This document shows, piece by piece, positions 1 through 6,477 of a DNA stretch of 9,246 nt. This DNA is from Chitinivibrionales bacterium (GTDB lineage Bacteria; Fibrobacterota; Chitinivibrionia; Chitinivibrionales; WJMI01). The stretch lies in assembly GCA_014729595.1 (NCBI GenBank), contig WJJU01000727.1, forward strand, positions 1-9,246. The letters are read 5' to 3'. A program made the translations under genes and the position numbers. Each line of letters starts with the position of its first letter. The first letter of the stretch is position 1. The notes below the pieces were generated by a model that saw only the letters and a list, made by a program, of their open reading frames with translations, was not told where the DNA came from and ran no database searches.

Positions 1-1443
1 GATGTATTCCAGGGAATGGCCCACGGCAATGAAGACAGCTACGAAGGAATTCGAACCTCCGATATCAAACGGGAGGGGTGCGCGGTCCGTGTCTGCCTGA
101 ACAATTCCTGCTACTCCGGCACTCTGGGGGGTATCGTCAATCACCAAATCCTGGCCGACGGTACCTTGAATGTCATCAGTGTAGGAGCGACGACCACCGT
201 TGTGGGAGGATATCATGTGTTTCCCTACGACGACCGGGACGATCGGGGAAGAGGTCGCCATTTGGGATACGGTCGATCTTGGGGCGATGCCCTCATCGTT
301 TGGCCACAGTCAAATCGATACTCCACCATTATCTACGGCGACCTATCCCTGCCGTCAATGATGTATCCCCCGGAACCGCAACTTCCCGGCCGCTCGACAA
401 ATGAACGCCCCTTGAGTGAAACCTTGCTAGCCGACCTCGATGCCGATCTTTCTTGGACTGCACGAGTCGGTACCGAATCTCACCGAGTCTACTTCGGCAC
501 GGACTCCTCCTTGGGTGAATCAAGCTTTCGGGGAACTACCGTGGAAAACGAGTATGATCCCGGGAGACTCGAACCCGGGACCACCTATTACTGGCGGGTG
601 GAGGCTGTCAACGATCATGGCTCCACTGTCGGGCCGGTGTGGAGATTCATGACGGCGCAGGATGAACTGATCTGGTGCTACTCCGATTCCAACATGGTCA
701 ACATTCCCGTCGAGGCATGGCCCCCGCCCAATCGAGGTATGCGTGGACTCCTGTTCTACATTCCCCAGCCCATATACATTGAAGAACTCCGATTCGAGAA
801 CATCCTGGCCCGGGAAAGTCCAAACGTCGGGATCTGGAGAATCAACGACACGACCCCGATCGTCACGTTCACCGCCCCTTCCGAATCAACGGTGGTGACC
901 GTTCCCGTTGCTGTCGAACTCGACAAGGGTGAGTACTTCTACGGTGCTCTTTTTCAACGCTATTTTACGATTTCCACCACCGGTCACCAGCCCCACCGCT
1001 GGGAACTCGAACCGTCACCCGGGATCTGGAACCTGAGAAACATCAGGCTGACCGATTCCGACAGCACAAAGGACACAACTTTTGGGTATCACGACGACAT
1101 GTCAAGTACCACAAACGGCTGGGGGCAAATAAATTTCGGATTCTCCATCGCTGAGCCCGATCCTGTTGGTACGAAGCGGAACAATACTTCCGGCGGAAGG
1201 AGCAGTATCCGCGTGTCGCTGAGCGGGTCGAGGCTCCTGATGAACGGACTCGATCGGAACGGCTCCGTCGACGTCCGCCTGTTCTCCCTTTCGGGCCGCA
1301 CCGTGTGGCGTCGCACCATTCGGGCCGGCGAAGCATCCGTGCCGGTAGCACTGCCCGGGGTGTCGAAAGGATGTTATCTCGTCAAAGTTCAAGCGGGGAA
1401 TACGGAGCGGGTGAAGCGAATCGAAATCCTTGGGGGCCCATAG
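1..1443 (+). CDS. Gingipain-like (C25, clan CD) secreted cysteine peptidase, C-terminal part, with FN3 and T9SS-type sorting domain
   Basis: The frame is open from base 1, so the 5' end lies outside the window; the ATG at 16 is internal, not a start. Numbering visible residues from base 1, an A-H-G-N motif (His8) and N-S-C-Y-S-G (Cys37) match the His-Gly and Cys dyad of clan CD peptidases, with spacing close to that of gingipains. A segment near residues 93-120 (S-W-G-D-A-L, then Y-G-D-L-S-L-P) resembles the end of C25 catalytic domains. Residues about 123-220 form a fibronectin-III-like domain (L-S-W, V-Y-F-G-T, L-x-P-G-T-T-Y-Y-W-R-V, V-W-R-F). A beta-rich region of unknown type follows. The last 75 or so residues (V-R-L-F-S-L-S-G-R-T-V, then G-C-Y-L-V-K-V) match the type A Por/T9SS sorting domain, implying export across the outer membrane. 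The peptidase call is inferred from motifs; the FN3 and sorting domains are clearer. Confidence 0.72.
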   Translation, partial: DVFQGMAHGNEDSYEGIRTSDIKREGCAVRVCLNNSCYSGTLGGIVNHQILADGTLNVISVGATTTVVGGYHVFPYDDRDDRGRGRHLGYGRSWGDALIVWPQSNRYSTIIYGDLSLPSMMYPPEPQLPGRSTNERPLSETLLADLDADLSWTARVGTESHRVYFGTDSSLGESSFRGTTVENEYDPGRLEPGTTYYWRVEAVNDHGSTVGPVWRFMTAQDELIWCYSDSNMVNIPVEAWPPPNRGMRGLLFYIPQPIYIEELRFENILARESPNVGIWRINDTTPIVTFTAPSESTVVTVPVAVELDKGEYFYGALFQRYFTISTTGHQPHRWELEPSPGIWNLRNIRLTDSDSTKDTTFGYHDDMSSTTNGWGQINFGFSIAEPDPVGTKRNNTSGGRSSIRVSLSGSRLLMNGLDRNGSVDVRLFSLSGRTVWRRTIRAGEASVPVALPGVSKGCYLVKVQAGNTERVKRIEILGGP

Positions 1444-1859
1444 GGATCGCCCAAAAGCACCACCGTTTTTGGTCATTGCATGGTTACGGTGAAATTATTA
1501 CTCCGAGCACAATTTGTGTTAAGAGGCCAACCAGGGAAAACCTGACCTAAAGATCGGGTCACACGTTATCAATTAACTACAACCCTGCTCGGAGTAATAC
1601 CTTTAAACCACCCTGTCCGAAAAGTCCGCCCACGCCCCAATAGTGTCCGTATCTTGACTCTCTCATCGAAATTCATGCATTTTATCTGAGGAATTGTTTT
1701 GTATGGTAAGCGCAAGACGGTTCCGAAGTCGGAATAGCAGCCTGCTTGTCAGGGCTAAGACACACGAAATACGCTCGTTGACTTCGGCCGGCATAATTAA
1801 ATTACACCACATTTCCCAGACGTTCCATTCATTCATTTTTCGTTGCCGGAGAGGAACCT
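1444..1859. other. 416-base intergenic region with structured DNA
   Basis: I see no convincing gene here. Just after the peptidase stop there are only weak hairpins (CCAAAA 1451-1456 with TTTTGG 1467-1472; CACCGT 1461-1466 with ACGGTG 1486-1491), without a proper T tract, so a terminator is uncertain. A strong inverted repeat at 1496-1599 is listed separately. A TTGACT at 1655-1660 could be a -35 box for the downstream gene, but no good -10 stands at the usual distance. The end of the region carries the ribosome binding site of the URO-D gene (GGAGAGG, 1848-1854). Confidence 0.6.
1496..1599. repeat. Perfect 14-bp inverted repeat enclosing nested stems
   Basis: The arm TATTACTCCGAGCA at 1496-1509 is the exact reverse complement of 1586-1599, with 76 bases between. 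Inside, TTGT/TTAA (1514-1522) can pair with TTAA/ACAA (1573-1582), and CAGG (1532-1535, approx.) with CCTG (1541-1544) around a GAAAA loop, giving a nested fold. The inner part of both arms (CTCCGAGCA, 1501-1509 and 1586-1594) is flanked by TA on each side. It could be a structured RNA or a small TA-flanked miniature inverted-repeat element. No second copy was noticed in the window. Confidence 0.6.
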
Positions 1860-3011
1860 ATGAATTCAAGAGAAAGACTGTTGACCGCACTCCGGCATCG
1901 TGAGCCGGACCGTATCCCGATCGACCTCGGATCCACCCAGGTCACGGCCATCTCTCTGACCGCCTATCGCAAATGGCGAAAGCATCTCGGTCTTCCGGAG
2001 GTCTCACCGGTCATGCCCGACCGCCTCCAGCAGATCTGCATTCCCGATGAGGATATGATACGTCAATTCGGCATCGACATCCGGGGATTATGGCCCCTGA
2101 TGAATGCCAATGATTTCACCGATCAGGATGACGGTGAATTTCTTTTCCACACCGATGAGTGGGGATTGGCCTACCGGTTGAAGAAGACCGATGGATTGTG
2201 GTACGATCTGTACCACTCCCCCATGCGGGATGCCACCCTTTCAAAGACATATCTACAAGATTATCCCTGGCCGGACGGGGGGTCAGAGCGGAGGATCGCC
2301 GGATTGCGGGACCGGGCGCTGGAATATCGCCGGAGTGGCTATGCGGTCTTCCTGAAAAGCGTCTGTGCCGGACTGCTGGAAATGGCGATAAGACTCAGGG
2401 GAATGGAAAACTGTCTGATGGATCTGCTGGCGAACCCCGATGATATGGCGCTGCTGCTCGATCATATCCTAAAGGTAAAAATGGATTACTGGGAAACGGC
2501 GCTCGATGAACTCGCTGATGTAGTTGATGTGATCGCTGAGGGAGATGATTTCGGGACACAGCATTCCCAGCTCATTTCGCCGGACACATTCAGAAATCTG
2601 ATCAAACCGCGACAGTCGGAACTCATTTCGTTGATGCGTTCGAAAGCCCCCGAAGCCAAGATATTTTTTCATTCCTGTGGAAACATTCGTCCCCTGCTGC
2701 CTGAATTCATCGAGATGGGAATCGATATCATCAATCCGGTTCATATCAGCGCCGAAGGTATGGAGCCCAAGCAACTGAAAAAGGATTTCGGAGCGGATAT
2801 CACTTTCTGGGGAGGGGGTATCGATACCCAGGAGACTCTTCCTCACGGAACGCCGCGGGATGTCCGTGATGAGGTCCGTAGAAATATCGAATCTCTGGCG
2901 CCGGGCGGCGGATTTGTATTCAACACCATCCACAATGTCCAGGCCGACGTACCACCGGAAAATATCACCGCGATGTTTGAAACCGTTCTGAAATACGGCC
3001 AATACCGTTAG
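1860..3011 (+). CDS. Uroporphyrinogen decarboxylase (URO-D)/corrinoid methyltransferase superfamily protein, not HemE
   Basis: A 383-residue protein of the URO-D fold. It starts N-S-R-E-R-L-L-T-A-L and has R-x-P-D-R-I-P-I-D near residues 15-22, typical of the MtaA-like and uncharacterised branch; it lacks the R-Q-A-G substrate motif of true HemE. F-H-S-C-G-N (His271, Cys273) matches the HxC pair that binds zinc in methylcobamide:CoM methyltransferases. The third ligand, a Cys in those enzymes, is not seen; the equivalent late region reads F-N-T-I-H-N-V-Q-A-D-V-P-P-E-N (His358). This late motif is common in uncharacterised URO-D relatives. The ATG is well placed behind GGAGAGG at 1848-1854. 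No corrinoid protein or other methyltransferase gene lies beside it, so the substrate cannot be inferred. It is probably cytoplasmic and monocistronic here. Confidence 0.85.
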   Translation: MNSRERLLTALRHREPDRIPIDLGSTQVTAISLTAYRKWRKHLGLPEVSPVMPDRLQQICIPDEDMIRQFGIDIRGLWPLMNANDFTDQDDGEFLFHTDEWGLAYRLKKTDGLWYDLYHSPMRDATLSKTYLQDYPWPDGGSERRIAGLRDRALEYRRSGYAVFLKSVCAGLLEMAIRLRGMENCLMDLLANPDDMALLLDHILKVKMDYWETALDELADVVDVIAEGDDFGTQHSQLISPDTFRNLIKPRQSELISLMRSKAPEAKIFFHSCGNIRPLLPEFIEMGIDIINPVHISAEGMEPKQLKKDFGADITFWGGGIDTQETLPHGTPRDVRDEVRRNIESLAPGGGFVFNTIHNVQADVPPENITAMFETVLKYGQYR

Positions 3012-3514
3012 ACCGTTTTCTCAATCCGGAAAATAATATGCCGGAGTCGCCCTTCAGGCTCGTCGGACGGGCTATGCGTCGCGCTATATTAGCTTTCCAA
3101 TACTGTTCGCGGTACAAATGGTCGGTCGGAATTCCCGACAACCCTTCGAGGCTCTTGCGCATATCGTTCGGAAGGCGAAACGGATAGATATGCCGCGCAA
3201 GGGTAACGCCAAACATCAGCGCGTGAGCGGCCGCACAAATTGCGTTATCTCCCCTCGACGCCAAAGGAGAGTCCTGAATGAGCACACGAAAACCACGGAC
3301 GGAACCGGGGGCCGTATCCGGAGCATAATTTCCGCAAAAAGCAGATAGCCTCCATCAAAATGATAGAGACAGCCACGTACTTCTTATTCGGTGAGTACGG
3401 TCGACGGCTTTTCTGAGCGCTTTGTACAAAGAGTTTCTTCGAAACCACCCAAATGAGCATTGAGTACATGCCGGTACAAGAAAAGTAGCGCAGTTCATTG
3501 CCGAGTGCATTCAA
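2965..3514 (-). pseudogene. Probable decayed minus-strand gene spread over several frames, function unknown
   Basis: On the minus strand, one frame from about 3350 down to 2965 reads like real protein with GC-rich third positions (G-F-R-V-L-I-Q-D-S-P-L-A-S-R-G-D-N-A, then A-L-M-F-G-V-T-L-A-R-H-I-Y-P-F-R-L-P). It has no ribosome binding site before its only early start (GTG at 3285). A second frame (about 3340-3385) reads R-G-C-L-Y-H-F-D-G-G-Y-L-L-F-A-E and joins the first if a frameshift sits near 3330-3340. A third frame (3390-3514) is open with plausible codons. The reading frame runs 47 bases into the 3' end of the convergent URO-D gene, suggesting that its own stop is lost. I could not assign a family. 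The alternative is a chance open frame; I judge a relic slightly more likely than not. Confidence 0.35.
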
Positions 3515-3552
3515 AAATGCACAAATAAATAGGCCGGTTGCTTTAACCGGCC
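3505..3552 (-). terminator. Tandem hairpins ending the minus-strand lipoprotein gene
   Basis: Read on the minus strand, a perfect 8-bp GC-rich stem (GGCCGGTT 3532-3539 with AACCGGCC 3545-3552, 5-base loop) is followed by the T-rich run TATTTATTTG, the layout of an intrinsic terminator. Just beyond is a second perfect 7-bp stem (GTGCATT 3505-3511 with AATGCAC 3516-3522, 4-base loop). They lie 43 bases downstream of the lipoprotein stop codon. Confidence 0.75.
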
Positions 3553-3594
3553 CCCAATGTTTTCAGAACAGTGAAATTTTTTAGATTACAAATC

Positions 3595-4488
3595 TTATTT
3601 GGCAACTTTCATCATTATTGTGCCGGTTTCACCGTCTGTCTGCTCCTTTATCAAGATCAATACAATTGCCTCCAGATTTGTCTTTGCGATAAACACATCT
3701 CCTTTATCGCATTCATAGGACTGTTCCGTGGCTTTAGTTTCATCCCAAAGTTCGGTCAATGCTTCCTCGGTTGTTATGTCATGATAGCTAACATCGCTCA
3801 GTTTATAGAACTTTGTATGATTGTAGTGGCTCCACCCATCTGCGAAACTATAGCCGCTTTGATCTCCCCAGTAGGGCGAACCAATCTTCTCGACAGCATT
3901 TACATTCGAATAAGCATAAACTAGATCGACGTCTTGCGCATTATCCTTTGCATCATTCATAAGATAAGCTATTGGTTCATCAAGATCAATTGAGCTACCG
4001 AATGTGCCATTGCCGTTCGCACCAGCCTGAACGGAATCTTCTATAAGAGGCGTACCCGTGCAATCCTTCCCGTCCACCACGGTAAAAGCAGTCTCTTTCT
4101 GCTGTTCGACCGTACCTGCGTAAACAGCGATTTCTAATGCATAGTTCCCATTACAGACCGTGCCCTGCTGGGGCGTAACATTCAGTTCCAAGGTACCCTT
4201 TTTTTGGCCGTTCAGCGCATCGATACCCGAGACTTCGATCTTGTCCGAGTCAATAGTCTCCCCGGCACTATTGGTCAAGAGCACCGCAACACTGTCAATC
4301 TCAGGATCGGCCTCAAGTTCCACCGTAATTACGGACCTGACCCCGGCGGTCATCGTATCGACAGGCGTAATCGTCATCTTGCTGACAACGTCACTATCCT
4401 CCGGGTCGGTCAGTCCACACCCCAAAAACGAAACGGCGGTTAAGGTGGAAAGTGATAAAACAACGAGTTTTGTGAGTGCGTTTTTCAT
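3595..4488 (-). CDS. Predicted lipoprotein of unknown function
   Basis: A 297-residue protein. The start at 4488 is chosen because AAGGAG (4494-4499) sits 5 bases upstream and the protein then begins with a clean lipoprotein signal: M-K-N-A-L-T-K, a hydrophobic stretch and the lipobox F-L-G-C. An upstream GTG at 4590 is in frame but directly abuts its AAAGGA and would bury the signal peptide. After the lipid anchor comes a beta-sandwich-like region (T-V-E-L-E-A-D, residues 35-130), then an acidic C-terminal domain with L-V-Y-A-Y-S, W-G-D-Q-S-G-Y and G-D-V-F-I-A-K-T. This is similar in style to surface lipoproteins of FCB bacteria, but I cannot name a family. Cysteines at the G-T-V-C-N-G and G-K-D-C-T-G positions could pair. 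Its codons look more AT-rich than those of neighbouring genes, especially in the C-terminal half. It is probably a single-gene unit. Confidence 0.82.
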   Translation of the reverse strand: MKNALTKLVVLSLSTLTAVSFLGCGLTDPEDSDVVSKMTITPVDTMTAGVRSVITVELEADPEIDSVAVLLTNSAGETIDSDKIEVSGIDALNGQKKGTLELNVTPQQGTVCNGNYALEIAVYAGTVEQQKETAFTVVDGKDCTGTPLIEDSVQAGANGNGTFGSSIDLDEPIAYLMNDAKDNAQDVDLVYAYSNVNAVEKIGSPYWGDQSGYSFADGWSHYNHTKFYKLSDVSYHDITTEEALTELWDETKATEQSYECDKGDVFIAKTNLEAIVLILIKEQTDGETGTIMMKVAK

Positions 4489-5110
4489 CGCATCTCCTTC
4501 CGAAAAGGGTTTGTGAAGCGTGTTTAGCGATAGCTGGTTTCGGCCCGCGAGTGGCCTTGCCATATTCCAAAGGATTCTTTTTGCCGTCACTCCTTTCTCT
4601 CAAAGCCGAATCACCGATGCTCTTCATAAGCGAGGGGCTTGTTTAAGCAATATAGAAAACGAGCAAGCCCCCGGCAAGAGGCAAGCGCGAAACATGCAAA
4701 AAAAATGTGTTGTGAACATCCTTTGGTCAAATGCGCAACCTTCCCCTCCCCACCGCAAGCCATCCAACACCACTGTGTATGTAACCCCTTGCGCCCCGAA
4801 ATCGCATGCCCGAGGCAACGCTACGCCCGGCCTGACGGATTCGCCACGATGTATATTCACTGGCCTTTGGAGCCGAGATTGACTCTCTTATGAGGATTGC
4901 GGTAATTTCGCCGTCAATGACCGCCCATGATTTAGCATGACTGGGGATGTTCCTAATTTATAGAGGGTCGGTCGTACGCCGACACGGTGGAACGGGTTCG
5001 CGCCTCGGCGCCTGCAAGCGGTCTATCCGATGCGTTCAATGATTATTTTTTCTCAAACATAGCGGCATGAGCCGACTTTTTTTAACTATCAAATTAAAGG
5101 AGCACAACTG
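4489..5110. other. 622-base intergenic region between divergent genes
   Basis: The region separates the minus-strand lipoprotein from the plus-strand bTHX gene. It holds a long lipoprotein leader with a candidate promoter and inverted repeat (4634-4677), a TTGACT at 4879-4884 with TAATTT 18 bases on (weak plus-strand promoter candidate for bTHX), a near-palindrome at 4967-4983 and a small GCGC-CTCG-GCGC hairpin near 5000. Open frames here (for example minus 4624-4860) have no ribosome binding site or recognisable sequence. I found no tRNA. Confidence 0.55.
4634..4677 (-). promoter_or_regulatory. Candidate promoter with inverted repeat around the -10 box, upstream of the lipoprotein gene
   Basis: On the minus strand TTGCCG (4672-4677) and TATATT (4649-4654) are 17 bases apart, a fair sigma-70 match. 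An 8-bp inverted repeat, GGGGCTTG at 4634-4641 and CAAGCCCC at 4664-4671, flanks the -10 box. One arm fills part of the spacer and the other covers the expected start site. This would suit a dimeric repressor site or a hairpin at the RNA 5' end. It implies a leader of about 150 bases before the lipoprotein start. Confidence 0.4.
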
Positions 5111-5221
5111 ATGGGCAAAGGAGACAGAAGAACAAAACGAGGTAAGATTTGGCGGGGCAGTCACGGAAAGACTCGTACTAAAAAAGGCAAGCGGACGGTT
5201 TCCACTACCGCCGCGGCTTAA
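5111..5221 (+). CDS. 30S ribosomal protein bTHX (THX family)
   Basis: A 36-residue, very basic protein beginning M-G-K-G-D-R-R-T-K-R-G-K-I-W-R-G-S-H-G-K and ending in a Lys/Arg-rich stretch and T-A-A-A. The M-G-K-G-D-x-x-T-x-R-G-K-I-x-x-G-S-x-G motif is the signature of bTHX, a small-subunit protein known from Thermus and common in FCB bacteria, which binds in the 30S head and contacts 16S rRNA. The start is supported by AAAGGAG at 5096-5102, 8 bases upstream. Its last 17 bases overlap the 3' end of the opposing TPR gene. It stands alone on this strand. Its size makes it easy to miss. Confidence 0.93.
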   Translation: MGKGDRRTKRGKIWRGSHGKTRTKKGKRTVSTTAAA

Positions 5222-6068
5222 AGCGTTTCGGCTCGCGCCAGTGCATGGGTTCTTCCGGGCGGTGTTCGGGATAGCGCTCGAGCATGCGTTCAATTTCGTC
5301 CTTAACCACGTTTATGTCCCAATCGTTACGGGGTTCGGTATTGAGATAGCGGTTGGCCCAGAGCATCGCCGAGTCCGGCTGATCCAAATAAAATCGGTAA
5401 AGGAATGCCAGATTCTTGAGAACCAGCGGGTGATCCGGATCGATCCGGTAAGCTCGTAGAAGCTCTTTACGGGCAAGCTGAAGGCGATTGCGGCGCGCAT
5501 ACAGCGCACCCAAATTCACTCGTGCGCGAACATGCTCCCGGTCGCTTTTCAGCACCGCCGAAAAATCGCTCTCAGCAGCCGAAAACCATCCTTTTTCGAA
5601 GTACAGCATACCTCGATGATACAATGCTTCGGTATTGTCCGGATCCATCTCCAACGCCTGATTGAGAGCGTCCTCGGCCCTATCCGCCTCGGGAACAGCC
5701 AACCAGTCATCCTCATTGGTTCCGTAACTGCTCCATCGCTCCCGATTCATCCGCCGCCATGCGAGCGCGAGCCATACTCTTCCCTCTTCGACGAACCTTT
5801 GAGCGCCGGGTTGCTTGTTTTTGCCGCTTCGAACTACGGCAAGCGCTTCTTCGTATTTGCCCATTCTTAAAAGCGAATCAACATTCCCCCGCGACGGAGC
5901 CCATCCGGAGATGAGGTGCCTAATCAAAAAAACGGCCAAGAGCAGGAACGAAGCGGCTGTTACTCCGCTGAGAACTATCAGGGGCGGAGAAAGCCCACGC
6001 TTATGCGTATTGCCGCCGGAATGGCTCGAGGCGGACGGTAACCGCCGATCAGTCGCTTTAGTCTTCAA
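5205..6068 (-). CDS. Membrane-anchored tetratricopeptide-repeat protein
   Basis: About 287 residues if started at the TTG at 6068, which overlaps the upstream lipoprotein stop by 11 bases and lies just behind AAGAAGGTGG. A GTG at 6125 in the same frame lacks a ribosome binding site and would overlap 68 bases, so it is less likely. Residues 1-27 are polar and basic, 29-54 form one hydrophobic membrane segment, and the rest is predicted to face the periplasm or cell exterior. TPR units are visible from about 130 to 247: A-E-D-A-L-N-Q-A-L-E-M-D-P-D-N, A-L-Y-H-R-G-M-L-Y-F-E-K-G, A-R-V-N-L-G-A-L-Y and L-K-N-L-A-F-L-Y. The C-terminus is Pro/Arg-rich. A scaffold role is inferred from the TPRs. It is last in a coupled trio with the STAS protein and lipoprotein, and its 3' end overlaps bTHX. 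Confidence 0.85.
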   Translation of the reverse strand: MKTKATDRRLPSASSHSGGNTHKRGLSPPLIVLSGVTAASFLLLAVFLIRHLISGWAPSRGNVDSLLRMGKYEEALAVVRSGKNKQPGAQRFVEEGRVWLALAWRRMNRERWSSYGTNEDDWLAVPEADRAEDALNQALEMDPDNTEALYHRGMLYFEKGWFSAAESDFSAVLKSDREHVRARVNLGALYARRNRLQLARKELLRAYRIDPDHPLVLKNLAFLYRFYLDQPDSAMLWANRYLNTEPRNDWDINVVKDEIERMLERYPEHRPEEPMHWREPKRFKPRR

Positions 6069-6477
6069 ACACCACCTTCTTAATGTCCGCAAGCTGAATA
6101 GTGAACCGCCCCTCTTTGGAGGCACCGATTAGAACGGTTTGCACGTCGACATAGCACTTCCCTTTTCCGCCGGGTTCCGCCCCGCCGCTGTTGTCGCCGT
6201 CCATATCGATACTTGCCGCATAATACAGCTTTCCCTCGACAATCCGAGTACGCGCCGGGTCCAATACCAAACTGTTGACTTTATCCCAACTAATCGCCCC
6301 CCGCGCTTCACCATTTAACATATCAAGTTTGGCTCCTCGCGCGGTTCGAATTTTTTTTACCGTGGTCACCCGCCCGGAAACATCGGTAATGACCGCTTTC
6401 GTACCGCATCCTCCGGCCGCAACGCCCAATGATGCGAATACGAAAAACCGCCCCGCCATTCGCAGGACCTTCTTCAT
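6058..6477 (-). CDS. Small predicted lipoprotein
   Basis: A 139-residue protein with a lipoprotein signal: M-K-K-V-L-R, a hydrophobic stretch and the lipobox A-G-G-C (Cys24). The mature part appears to hold two similar beta-rich units: one around L-N-G-E-A-R-G-A-I-S-W-D-K-V-N-S-L-V-L and one ending G-R-F-T-I-Q-L-A-D-I-K-K-V-V-F. This pattern suggests small SH3-like barrels, but I recognise no named family. A glycine-rich loop (D-G-D-N-S-G-G-A-E-P-G-G) lies between the units. Its ATG overlaps the STAS stop codon (ATGA) and is preceded by GAAGGTGG, and the downstream TPR gene starts inside its last codons. The tight coupling suggests that it works with these neighbours at the envelope. Confidence 0.83.
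   Translation of the reverse strand: MKKVLRMAGRFFVFASLGVAAGGCGTKAVITDVSGRVTTVKKIRTARGAKLDMLNGEARGAISWDKVNSLVLDPARTRIVEGKLYYAASIDMDGDNSGGAEPGGKGKCYVDVQTVLIGASKEGRFTIQLADIKKVVFED

Noticed and set aside
3118..3348. Plus-strand open frame of 76 codons after the URO-D gene
   Set aside because: It is Arg/Lys-rich with no start signal and is antisense to the better-looking minus-strand relic.
4489..4590. In-frame N-terminal extension of the lipoprotein to a GTG at 4590
   Set aside because: The AAAGGA there directly abuts the GTG, and the extension would place the lipoprotein signal 34 residues inside the protein; the ATG at 4488 has a well-spaced AAGGAG.
4624..4860. Minus-strand open frame of 78 codons in the intergenic region
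   Set aside because: It has no ribosome binding site, unusual composition (many Cys/Phe), no recognisable motif and it overlaps the candidate promoter.
4960..5040. tRNA-like GGTTCG sequence near 4995
   Set aside because: No acceptor, D or anticodon arms can be drawn around it.
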